This document shows positions 32,913-42,712 of a stretch of 64,000 bases of DNA, piece by piece. The notes under the pieces were generated by a model, which saw only the letters and a list, made by a program, of their open reading frames with translations, made no database searches and was not told the origin of the DNA. The translations under genes and the position numbers were made by a program. The stretch's first letter is position 1, and each line of letters starts with the position of its first letter. This DNA is from Heracleum sosnowskyi. Its lineage: Eukaryota; Streptophyta; Magnoliopsida; Apiales; Apiaceae. The DNA lies in NCBI GenBank assembly GCA_030848705.1, contig CM061238.1:53607133-53671132 (forward strand), in the 5' to 3' direction.

Positions 32913-32944
32913 GTACCAAAATCAACTTGATTTGATTTTATTGT

Positions 32945-33880
32945 GTGCAGGGAGACAAAAGGAATCTTTGGTACTTGGATAGTGGTTGTTCAAGACACAT
33001 GACTGGTGATTCTACCCTGCTCACAGAGTTCCAGGAAAGAGCTGGCCCTTGTATTGCTTTTGGAGATGACAGCAAAGGCTACACTAAGGGATATGGCTTG
33101 ATTTCAAAAGAGAATGTCATCATAGATGAGGTTGCATTGGTGGATGGTCTTAAGCACAATTTGCTTAGTATCAGCCAACTTTGTGACAAAGGATTTTTAG
33201 TTACTTTTTCAAAAGAAGCCTCTGTTGTTTCTAAAGTAGGAGACAACAATGTGGTAATGACTGGATTCAGAATAGGGAATGTGTACATTGCTGACTTTAA
33301 TAGCACAAGTCCAGACACCATCACTTGTCTTTTCAGCAAGGCAAACAAGGATGAAAGTTGGCTATGGCACAAGAAATTGTCTCATTTGAATTTTAAGGTT
33401 ATGAATGACTTGGTGAGGAAAGATCTTGCTAGAGGAATTCCACAGGTGGAATTCTCAAAGGATGGTTTGTGTGATGCCTGTCAAAAAGGGAAACAAAAGA
33501 AGGCATCATTCAAAAGCAAGACAGAGTCATCAATTGTCCAACAACTTGAGTTGCTTCATATGGATCTATTTGGCCCTGTAAATGTCATGTCCATTTCAAA
33601 GAAGAAATATTGTCTTGTGATTGTTGATGATTTTTCTAGATTTACATGGACTTTCTTTTTGCACTCCAAAGATGAGGCAAGTGAAATCATTATCAATCAC
33701 ATCAAGATGGTAAACAATCATCCTGATTTTAAAGTAAGAAGGATTAGCAGTGACAATGGGACAGAATTCAAGAATTCAACTATGAAGATGTTTTGTGAAG
33801 AAAATGGTATTTTGCATGAATTTTCAGCAGCAAGGAGACCACAGCAAAATGGTGTAGTTGAAAGAAAAAACAGAAGATGA
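32945..33880 (+). pseudogene. Sire-2 pol: protease and integrase N-terminal part
   Basis: The frame is open from about 32942. The protease site is WYLDSGCSRHMTGD. The integrase follows with HHCC (HKKLSHLN ... CDACQKGK) and the catalytic core DLFGPV, SSDNGTEF and PQQNGVVERKNR. The frame breaks immediately after the catalytic-Glu segment and ends with TGA at 33878-33880. Comparison with the matching Sire-3 segment shows that about ten residues are missing at the break, so it is a short deletion with a frame change. The frame begins just after ttattgtgtgcag, which looks like a splice acceptor. Confidence 0.88.
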
Positions 33881-36251
33881 ATCAAAGTTACCAACTTATT
33901 TCTGGGTTGAGGCAGTAAACACAGCTTGCTTCACTCAAAATATTTCTTTGATTAATCAAGCCAAGGGAATGACCCCTTATCAACTACTCAAAAGAAAGAA
34001 GCCACTATTGGATTTTCTTCATGTCTTTGGATGCAAGTGCTTTGTTCTGAGAAATCAAGCTGAGCATTTGGGGAAATTTGAAGCAAAGGCAGATGAAGCA
34101 ATATTTGTGGGATATGCAGCAGGGAAAGCTTACAGAGTCTATAATCTCAGAACCAACATTGTTATGTTATCTGTACATGTTGTTTTTTATGATCTCAAAA
34201 TTCAAGGTCTCTGTGATGAAGGTTTCCATGAAAGTCTTTCTTTTGAGAATGAGGAAGGAGATCAAGTGAATCATGTTAAGGCTATTGAGAAACAACCTAA
34301 AGTTGTTGTGTCTAGCACATATGAAAGCAGTAGTGAAGATGAAATTGATGCATTAAGATTGAAAAGAATAGCTGCTAGCAGACCAAATGGTCATTCCGTT
34401 GACAGTAATGGTGGAAGATTCGTCGACATACAAAATGAGCATTTCGTTGACAGTCAAAACGGGCTTTCCGTTGACAGTCATGGAAATGTTTCTAGGAATG
34501 ATCACTTAGGGACAACAAACTCAGGGGGAGTTTCTCAAGGACAAATATCTAATCAAGGCAATCATGATCACGAAGCTACATCTTCTAGAGCTAATCTACC
34601 TCCCTCAAGGAAATGGACTAAAGATCATCCCTTTGAACTCATTATAAGTGATGTTTCTTCAAAAGTCCAAACTAGAAGAGCAACTCAAGAGGAATCTCTA
34701 TATAGTAGCTTTCTGTCTCAAGATGAGCCAAAGAAAGTTGAGGATGCACTTCTAGATCCAGATTGGGTCTTAGCTATGCAAGAGGAGCTAAACCAATTTG
34801 AGAGAAACAAAGTTTGGAAGCTGGTGCCCAAGCCTAAGGACAGGAGTGTTATAGGCACAAAGTGGGTGTTCAGAAACAAGATGGATGAAAATGGCATAGT
34901 CACAAGGAACAAAGCTAGATTGGTTGCAAAAGGCTACTCACAGGAAGAGGGAATTGACTTTGATGAAACCTTTGCTCCTGTTGCAAGACTAGAAGCAATA
35001 AGGATTTTCCTAGCCTATGCAGCCCATGCCAATTTCAAGGTCTATCAAATGGATGTGAAGAGTGCTTTTCTGAATGGGGAATTGGAAGAGGAGGTGTATG
35101 TAAGTCAACCTCCTGGTTTTGAAGATGATGATTTTCCAGAATATGTGTACTTCCTCCTCAAAGCACTCTATGGTTTGAAACAAGCACCTAGAGCCTGGTA
35201 TCACACACTCTTACAATTCCTCCTTGAGAATCACTTCACTAGAGGTACTGTAGATAAAACTCTTTTTCATAGGATTGTGAATGGCTCTACTATACTTGTT
35301 CAAATTTATGTAGATGACATAATTTTTGGGTCTACGGATGAAAAACTTTGTCAAAAGTTTGCCAAGCTTATGCAAAGTAAATATGAAATGAGCATGATGG
35401 GAGAATTAACTTATTTTCTTGGTCTCCAAGTAAAGCAAGTTAATGAAGGCATTTTCATTAGTCAAACAAAATATAGTCATAATTTGTTAAAGAAATTTAA
35501 CTTAATGGAATGCTCTCCTGCCAAAACTCCCATGCCTACTGCCACCAAACTTGAATTGAATACTAAGGAAAAATTTGTGGACATTTCAAGTTACAGAGGC
35601 ATGGTAGGCTCACTTTTATATTTAACAGCTAGTAGACCTGACATTATGTTTGCTACTTGTCTATGTGCTAGATTTCAGGCTGACCCTAGGGAATCCCATT
35701 TAGTTGCTATTAAAAGAATTTTCAAATATCTCAAAGGAACACCAAAGCTTGGCATTTGGTATCCTAGAGAATCTGGCTTTGAACTAATTGGTTATTCAGA
35801 TGCAGATTATGCAGGATGTAAAATTGACAGGAAAAGCACAACTGGCACCTGTCAATTCCTAGGAAACAAGCTTGTGTCATGGTTCAGCAAGAAACAAAAC
35901 TCAGTTTCTACCTCCACAGCTGAGGCTGAGTACATTGCAGCTGGAAGTTGTTGTGCACAGATGTTATGGATGAAAAATCAACTACTTGATTATGGATTAA
36001 GAGTTGAGAAAATTCTTATCTTCTGTGACAACACTAGTGCCATTGCCATTACTGAGAATCCAGTGCAATATTCAAGGACCAAGCACATTGACATCAAGTA
36101 TCATTTCATTAGAGAACATGTTATGAATGGTACTGTGGAGTTACATTTTGTTCCAAGTGAACAACAACTTGCAGACATCTTTACCAAGCCACTTGATGAA
36201 TCAACATTCTCAAGACTAGTAAGTGAGCTAGGTATGCTAAATTTCTCTTAA
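33876..36251 (+). pseudogene. Sire-2 pol: integrase C-terminus, reverse transcriptase, RNase H
   Basis: After the deletion the frame is open to TAA at 36249-36251. It contains the integrase C-terminal region (YFWVEAVNTACF, FGCKCFVLRN) and a variable linker that contains several copies of the TCAACGGA motif in coding sequence (34396-34480). Reverse transcriptase follows (MDVKSAFLNGE, IYVDDIIFGST near 35310), then RNase H (YSDADYAG, STAEAEYIAAGSCC) to the usual end SELGMLN. All catalytic motifs of RT and RNase H are visible. Only the upstream deletion prevents expression of a whole Pol. Confidence 0.92.
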
Positions 36252-36662
36252 TTAATTTTGAGATTTTTGCAAGTTAATTTGCAGCCAGAAATTTGCCATG
36301 ATTTTCTGTGAATTAATTTTCTCAGGAAAAAGTGAAATTTTGTCTAAGTCAAAATTACTATGTCAACTAATGCCTCACTCCGTTGACAGTCTTAGCATTT
36401 TTCTGGGTGTTTCGTTGACAGCACTTTTTATGTCAACAAAACGCAGCTTTATCAACGAAATAGACGGGACCTTAAACGCCCAATTCTGATTCGTTGATAT
36501 AGCATGGTTAATCTGAACCGTTGAATTTGCACGTCTCTTTACCACGATCTATGCATACACCCCTGTACGTATAAATCATGGTAATATTTTAATTGTAACG
36601 GTTATATTTTTAAGCCAATCCGGTAATTTATATTTATTATTGGACTTAATTTTTGAGAAATT
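36252..36662 (+). other. Sire-2 pol-env spacer with TCAACGGA motifs
   Basis: The spacer between the pol stop and the env-like ORF has at least four copies of the family motif (near 36378, 36409, 36452 and 36492) in both orientations. No gene is seen. Confidence 0.7.
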
Positions 36663-37667
36663 TTGTTTTCTTTAATTCTTTTCTACCTTGCTCTCAAAAT
36701 TTCCAAAGGATTTCTTACTTCTTCTCTCTCAAAGCAAAACAAAGTTCGAGCATGCCTTCACATTCCTGAGAATAACTGCTTAGCTTTACCTTCAAATACT
36801 GAAATTGTTAACATGCTTAATCCTATAAATTACTCTTTGCCAACTGATAATTTGGGTAAGATAATTAGGAGAGGTTTGGTCAGGGAATATAGTTACTTAG
36901 CTGATGCATTCATTAAGGTCTTTTCTGGTAAAATCAGTAATTTTGATGCATTAAGTAACTCAATTTTAATTATGTTTACCATGCTCTTAACTGATAGATA
37001 TTATAACTTTAGCACCCAACTTATGTATGAATTTGGTGCTAAGTTGGGTGATAAGGCTAATAGGAAAAATAATATCTATTATGCTAGATTTCTAATGATG
37101 TTGGCTAACCATGTTAGTCCAGCACCATTGGTTATCTCTAACCCAAATTCCAGGTTTAACTGCTTTGTACAAGAGAAGAGGGTCTTGACAGACATCCTGA
37201 GGCTCAATCACAATAGTGATGTCCCAGTGGTGTATCTGCCCATAATTGAGGTAACCACTTCTAACCCTGTTAGTTTAACTATTACTTCTACTATTTCACC
37301 CATTTCTGTTACTATGGAGTCTGTAGTTGTGACCCAACAGGCTCCTGCCCCTACAACAAAACCAAAATCTAAGAAATCCTCCAAGCCAACCTTAGATGCT
37401 TCTCAAAAGGCACCTATTGTAAAATCCACTACAAAACCTAAGTGGGGTGGTGCAGATGGTGTGAGAGGTGAGGGAAGGGGTGAAAATCAAAGAAACCCTA
37501 AGAATAAGGTGGAAGAGATAAGTGAGACCCACCCAAGCTCTATTGTGTCTTCCCAACAAGACACAATGAGTAAAAAGGATTTAAACTCAAGTCTAACTAC
37601 ATCCTCTCAAAAGGATGTAGTTATTGAACCAAGCTCTCCTCCAAGAGCACACACCAAAAAAGGGTAA
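36663..37667 (+). CDS. Sire-2 env-like ORF, N-terminal part
   Basis: The frame of about 334 codons could start at 36663 or at a later ATG. It begins with a hydrophobic stretch (MFSLILFYLALKI) that could be a signal or membrane segment if that start is used. A globular part follows (about 40-190) with VREYSYLADAFIKVFSGKI and YARFLMMLANHVSP, which I associate with the domain in many plant transposon ORF2 proteins. Then comes a Thr/Ser/Pro/Lys-rich linker. It ends at TAA 37665-37667 directly after a run of six As. The frame one base back is open from about 37628 and continues for over 1100 codons, so the two were one ORF or are joined by frameshifting. Confidence 0.75.
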   Translation: MFSLILFYLALKISKGFLTSSLSKQNKVRACLHIPENNCLALPSNTEIVNMLNPINYSLPTDNLGKIIRRGLVREYSYLADAFIKVFSGKISNFDALSNSILIMFTMLLTDRYYNFSTQLMYEFGAKLGDKANRKNNIYYARFLMMLANHVSPAPLVISNPNSRFNCFVQEKRVLTDILRLNHNSDVPVVYLPIIEVTTSNPVSLTITSTISPISVTMESVVVTQQAPAPTTKPKSKKSSKPTLDASQKAPIVKSTTKPKWGGADGVRGEGRGENQRNPKNKVEEISETHPSSIVSSQQDTMSKKDLNSSLTTSSQKDVVIEPSSPPRAHTKKG

Positions 37668-40600
37668 GGGACACATCTAGCCCCCAAACAGCTATTTCCC
37701 AATACCAAAGAAGGGTAAGACAAAAATCCCAGGTCACACAGGGTGCACACACACTGGAAGCAACAATTCCATTTTCTCAAATTCAGTTTGATGTAGCCCC
37801 AATTTTTACTCTGGGGTTACAGTCCCACTCTCTCAATATTAATATTGAGACACCTCTACAAAATTCACCAACACAGTCATTAGATGTGGATATGATCCAT
37901 ACATCTATTCCCGATTCTCCAAATCTATTCTTGGAGAAGCCCCACTCTGAAATTGGTGGTCATCACTTGTTAAGTGATTTGTTGGGCCACCAATCATCTT
38001 TTTCTGAAGCTACAAAAGGATCTGTGGAACCATCTTTAAAATCAATCACCACAGATTCTACTATAATTTCACTTTCTCAAAATCCTTTATTGACTTCATC
38101 AACGAAACAGTCTCTTTCGTTGACAGGTGTTTCTCCATCAACGGTATCCATACCGTTGACAGTTCAAACTACCATTCCGTTGATAGTTCATTCTGCACCT
38201 TTTATTGAAAATCAAGTTGTTCACACAACTAGTGCAGATGATCTAGTGGTAGTTGAAACACTTCTAGGGTTGAAAGGGAGTGAATCTGAGAGGCTGGCTT
38301 GCAGCCAGGCAAAAGGAGAGGATGTGAGTGAGAGGCTGGCTATTTCTTCCAGCCAGGCAAAAGGAGAGACTGAGAGTTCCACCTTAGTAGGTGAAGGTGA
38401 GGGTGTGAGAGGTGTGAGCCATGGGGAGCCCATGATGCAAGAAAAGAGTGGAGAGAGAGAAGGGACTACAGGAGAAATAAGGGAGGAAGCAGCCATTGCT
38501 AGTGAGTCAATGAAGGTTAATGAGGGTGAAAGGGAAATGACTTTCCAAGAGCATTATCAGCAGACTCTGGATAGTATTTCTCTGGATCCTGAAACCTTTA
38601 CTCATCCTGTGCCAGCCTATCAACTAATGGCTCAACAGGGCAATGTGGAGGCAGAGAGGTCGCTTAATCTTATTCATACAACTGCATCCATGATGAGGGC
38701 TAAGGATGCACTTGCCAATTTGTCTCCAGAAGCTGGTGGAAGTTTTGAGTATGATGATTCTTCAAGTGATGAGGATGCTGATCTACATGTGGCTATTTCT
38801 TCACAGACTGGGACTTCTGTGGTGCCTCATACTCCAAGATGGCTTTCTCAAAACTTGCATGGAAATCATAGCCTGGATGCTGCAATTTCTAGGCAGTACA
38901 ATGAGGCTTACCTGGCTCATGAGTCTGCTAATGACAATGACAAGAAATTCTACAAGGCTATAATGGACTCTTTGGAGATTCAGAGGCTACAGATGCTGCA
39001 GACCAGGATTGAAGCTAGGGAAATCAAGGACTCCATTGCAAATCTAAAGGACTCCACAGATAGGAGGCTTGATGAAAAACTCCCACTTCTCACTGTTGCC
39101 AGGATGACCACCTTCTTCAACAAGGATAATGAGGTGGCAACTACCTTGAAAACTCTTACTTCTAGGGTGGACAAAGTGGAAGCCACATTAACTCAAATGC
39201 AGCAGGCACAGGAGAAGAAAACTCAACTTTTGACTCAGCTAGTGGCAGCTCAAGGTCTCCATGTTATTACTCTTGATGATAAGAAAAAGGGGGAGAAATC
39301 TAAGGAGCTTCATATTCAAGTCACGAAAGTTATGGTCTCAGCCATTTCTTTACCACAGAAGCCATTAGTTATGGGGGAGTCACTAAAGGATAAATTGGAT
39401 GGCATTGACCTGATTCAACAGGCATCTATGAGGATACAACTTGCTGCACAGATTAAAGAACAATGGTCTAGCATTGATGCAAGGGTTAAGAAGATAGCTG
39501 AAACTGCAAGAAACAAACATCCATCAACGGATCAAGCTACTTCTACATCAACGGATGCGCCCATCCCATCATCAACGAATGCCATGGTCTTAGTGTCAAC
39601 GGAATTGGAGCCACAGACTAAATCTTCTTATGATCTAAAGCCTCTTTTACATGGAGTGATTACTGGTCCAAGAAAAGAAAAGGGACAAACTTCATGTATT
39701 AGAGATGTGGACTCAGCTACTCTTCAGAGATGCTTATCTCCAAAATCCCCAGCTAAACCAAAGGGCAAGAATATTGCAAGGACATTCTTTCCACCTCCAT
39801 TCCCAGATGAGCTCAAGATTCTGAGTGAACTTATCATAAAATGCAAGGAAAGCAATATGCCTGAGATAAGGAAGCAAAGAGCAATAATCTACAGGAATGA
39901 GCAAGAGATTTGTGTTTGGGCTGGTCACCCAAATTTTGCTGAAGCTAAAGCTGAGGAATCAGCTAGGGCAGACATGGAAGCTCTAGCAGTTGCCCAAGCT
40001 CTTGATGAAGAGGAAAGACAGCAAGAAGAAAGAGCTAGGGTTGAAGCTGAGGATGCAAAGGAAAAGAGAAAAAGTACAAGGCAACCCAAGGCAAGGGCTA
40101 AAAGGAACTTGGCCTTTGATAAGGATGATTCTCAAGACACTGTAACAGATGCCCCTGTAACAGCTGTGCCTTCAACTTTTTCAGATCAATGCATTGCAGG
40201 AAAATTAGCTTGTGATCCTGAACATCATGTTAACTTTCATGATCAACCAATTGTGCCAATGGAAGAGCCTTTTGAGTTTGATGAAGCTAATTTTCCCAAA
40301 TTTCTAATTGAGATGGATGCAAAGAAGAAATCACAACAGAAGGTTTCTAAGGCTAAGCCAGTTTTTGTGAGGAGGCCACAGGTTGAGAAACCACCAACAA
40401 ACCCAGAGGACTTCATCTACATTGCTGACATAAAGGAGGAGTCTGACTTAAACCTATATCTTGAGGACTTGGTAGAAGTGAGAGGGATAGCAGCCACTCA
40501 GAGATTACCAGAGAGATTAGTGTTTGTGTACAAGGGTGGAAGGGAAAGAATCTGGCCTCTGCACAGAATTCTAGGAGAAGACTATCAGACATTGATGGTG

Positions 40601-40966
40601 GTGTTCAAATGCTTAAAGAGAGATTTTGGGTTCACCAAAACTGCCAAGTCTGAGGTTGTCTCCAAGATTTGTCAAGTCAAAGCTAGCTGGAACAAGCCTG
40701 ATGCACTTCCCAGGGTTCTAAAGGTCCCTCAATCAAGAAAGAAAATTCATCTCCAACCCTTTTGGAAGATGGAATTCAGAGACAAGGACAACTGTAGAAG
40801 ATTCTTCAGAATGGAGGACCAATTGGAAAAGGCATCTAATGAAACTCTAAGATTCATGCAATCCAAGTTGGGTGAACAAGATGAAGAAGAGAAGATTTTC
40901 TACAGGAGGCTCCAAGCTCAGATTGAGGAGAACAATGCAAGGAAGGGGAAGAAAACAAGGCCATAG
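37628..40966 (+). CDS. Sire-2 env-like ORF, long C-terminal part
   Basis: The frame is open from about 37628 to TAG at 40964-40966, roughly 1110 codons. It has a Ser/Thr-rich N-terminal stretch with clustered TCAACGGA motifs (38099-38190) and Glu-rich direct repeats (ERLA.SQAKGE, about 38285-38370). Further on are a strong coiled coil (about 38985-39240), a second motif cluster (39524-39605) and a Glu/Arg-rich helix (about 39940-40090). The C-terminal domain contains EDFIYIADIKEESDLNLYLEDL and ERIWPLHRILGEDYQTL. It ends about 210 bases before the PPT. Its position defines it as env-like; no fusion peptide or transmembrane anchor is evident. Function is unknown. Confidence 0.75.
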   Translation, partial: TKLSSKSTHQKRVRDTSSPQTAISQYQRRVRQKSQVTQGAHTLEATIPFSQIQFDVAPIFTLGLQSHSLNINIETPLQNSPTQSLDVDMIHTSIPDSPNLFLEKPHSEIGGHHLLSDLLGHQSSFSEATKGSVEPSLKSITTDSTIISLSQNPLLTSSTKQSLSLTGVSPSTVSIPLTVQTTIPLIVHSAPFIENQVVHTTSADDLVVVETLLGLKGSESERLACSQAKGEDVSERLAISSSQAKGETESSTLVGEGEGVRGVSHGEPMMQEKSGEREGTTGEIREEAAIASESMKVNEGEREMTFQEHYQQTLDSISLDPETFTHPVPAYQLMAQQGNVEAERSLNLIHTTASMMRAKDALANLSPEAGGSFEYDDSSSDEDADLHVAISSQTGTSVVPHTPRWLSQNLHGNHSLDAAISRQYNEAYLAHESANDNDKKFYKAIMDSLEIQRLQMLQTRIEAREIKDSIANLKDSTDRRLDEKLPLLTVARMTTFFNKDNEVATTLKTLTSRVDKVEATLTQMQQAQEKKTQLLTQLVAAQGLHVITLDDKKKGEKSKELHIQVTKVMVSAISLPQKPLVMGESLKDKLDGIDLIQQASMRIQLAAQIKEQWSSIDARVKKIAETARNKHPSTDQATSTSTDAPIPSSTNAMVLVSTELEPQTKSSYDLKPLLHGVITGPRKEKGQTSCIRDVDSATLQRCLSPKSPAKPKGKNIARTFFPPPFPDELKILSELIIKCKESNMPEIRKQRAIIYRNEQEICVWAGHPNFAEAKAEESARADMEALAVAQALDEEERQQEERARVEAEDAKEKRKSTRQPKARAKRNLAFDKDDSQDTVTDAPVTAVPSTFSDQCIAGKLACDPEHHVNFHDQPIVPMEEPFEFDEANFPKFLIEMDAKKKSQQKVSKAKPVFVRRPQVEKPPTNPEDFIYIADIKEESDLNLYLEDLVEVRGIAATQRLPERLVFVYKGGRERIWPLHRILGEDYQTLMVVFKCLKRDFGFTKTAKSEVVSKICQVKASWNKPDALPRVLKVPQSRKKIHLQPFWKMEFRDKDNCRRFFRMEDQLEKASNETLRFMQSKLGEQDEEEKIFYRRLQAQIEENNARKGKKTRP

Positions 40967-41166
40967 AGACAAAGTTGATAAATCTGCTCAGGCTAGAGGA
41001 GCAGCTCTGTGCACTTGTATTGTAAGAATTTCTAATTTGTGTTCAGTCAATTTTCAATAAATCATGTAGCTCAATACAAATTCTACTTTTGTAATTTATA
41101 ATTTGTCTAAGTGTTTTTGTTATCATCAAGGCTCTTGATTTATGGCTGTTATTCTATCAGTCATAA

Positions 41167-41178
41167 ATTGGGGGAGAT
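41167..41178 (+). other. Polypurine tract of Sire-2
   Basis: attgggggagat ends directly at the LTR start TGTTAGG. Confidence 0.92.
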
Positions 41179-42220
41179 TGTTAGGAATATGTTGTTCTTG
41201 ATGATAATTATAAAAACACTTAGTAGATTTTGTATTAAGTCACTTTTGTAACTGTCAACGGAATGGTATGTTTTGCAGCTTCCGTTGACAGGTAGCTCAT
41301 CAACGAAATGAGTGATGTAGCAACTGCACTGTACAATACTTCACTGGTTGATACACATTTGTTGTAGGTATTAGATAGGTTTTCTAAGTCATGTTGACTA
41401 TGTACTAGATAGGCAAAATAGGTTGGTTAAGTGTAAATATATTGTGCCTTGTAATTTTGCCTAAGTGAAGACATGTCAACGGAATGAAGATTAGTCTATC
41501 AACGGAATGAAGATTAGTCTATCAACGAAATGAAGATTACTCTATCAACGGAATGAAGAATATACCATCAACGGAATGAAGAATAAAGCTATCAATGAAA
41601 CACATTTTCCTGTTATCAACGAATCATTATCACTTTTCTGAATAGTTGACAAAGTGATAGTGACAGTTTTCTGACAAATCAAAAGGTGATGTAGAAGTGT
41701 ACTTTGCATTGGAAGCCATCAAAATGGACACTGGGAATAAGGAAACATTCCAATTTCCAATTAGGTTCTTGAGTGGGATCATAATAAGCATAAAGACAAA
41801 AGACAAGATATCCAAGGACCATTGGACAAAAGGGATGAAAAGCAAGCTACTGGCGGTTACCTATAGTGTATTTTAGTGTAGCCAAAAATAGCATTGTATA
41901 CTTGGGTTTTATAACCAAGTGTAGCAGTTCATTTTTAAGATATGTGAGTGAGATAAAAATAGTTTGTATTAGCTTCTTTCAAGAGCACTCTCACTCCAAA
42001 TCAGGAACTGAGCAGCTGTGATACTTTTGTAACACAGATTATTTCCACAATAAAAACATCTCAGTTGGATCCTCAAAACATCCAACTGAAATATTATATT
42101 TGCTTGTGTTTGTATTTTCAGTATTTTTTTTTTAAAGTTGTTTTAAGTTTAGGAAATATCTAGAATTGTATTCAACCCCCCCCCCCTTCTAAAATTCTGT
42201 TAGGTCATTTGGGATTAACA
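41179..42220 (+). repeat. Sire-2 3' LTR
   Basis: It is the partner of the 5' LTR. It has one more 22-23 bp motif unit (tcaacgaaatgaagattactc, about 41522) and a shorter C-run. Confidence 0.92.
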
Positions 42221-42225
42221 TATAA
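42221..42225. other. Target site duplication of Sire-2, right copy (tataa)
   Basis: Identical to 20660-20664. Confidence 0.9.
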
Positions 42226-42478
42226 ACCTGTAGAAAAATTCAAACAACAATTTATACAATCTGAAAGTAACTTAAATAATACCAAATAATTAAATTTTCA
42301 ATAAAAATAAATTTCTCCACTTAAAAAATATGAGAAAAGTATTTTTAAAGAAAATAGATTATTCAAAAACATTTAAATTAACAAGCTTTTCACATCAAAC
42401 AAGAATTGGCAATATTTATCATTTAATATCAGCAAGAGAAAATGATTTTAGCTAATAACAAACATAACAGAGATACAG

Positions 42479-42712
42479 TTAATCACTAAGACTGTTCAAC
42501 ATACCCAATTTACCAACTAACCTCGAGTGCTGATCAGGGTTGTTGGAGATTGCTATGGCACTAATATTGTCACATAAAATAGGAATTTTGTCTAATACAA
42601 AGCCATAGTCATTCAATTGATTCCTTATCCATAATATCTGAGTACAGCAGCTTCCAGCAGCAATATATTCAGCTTCTGCTATTGAATTGGAAACTGTTTG
42701 TTGTTTCTTGCT
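42479..42712 (-). pseudogene. Sire-3 RNase H remnant and pol C-terminus
   Basis: After the stop at 42715-42713 the same frame continues with SKKQQTVSNSIAEAEYIAAG and CDNISAIAISNNPDQHSR. It then jumps straight to LVGKLGMLN and the pol stop. Sire-2 has about 48 residues between those two points. Both ends of the missing part read Ser-Arg, so the deletion probably occurred between short identical sequences. Confidence 0.8.

Larger units (their letters stand above)
20665..42220 (+). mobile_element. Sire-2: near-complete Sirevirus (copia) with env-like ORF, split by Copia-2
   Basis: The element has LTRs of 1014 and 1042 bp, a PBS, gag, pol, a long env-like region, a PPT and tataa duplications. 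Without Copia-2 it is about 12.7 kb. The order gag-PR-IN-RT-RH-env and the PPT attgggggagat mark a Sirevirus. It is inactive: gag is interrupted by Copia-2, one zinc-knuckle Cys is lost, integrase has a short deletion, and gag/pol and env carry frame breaks. It carries a dispersed TCAACGGA motif throughout. Confidence 0.92.
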
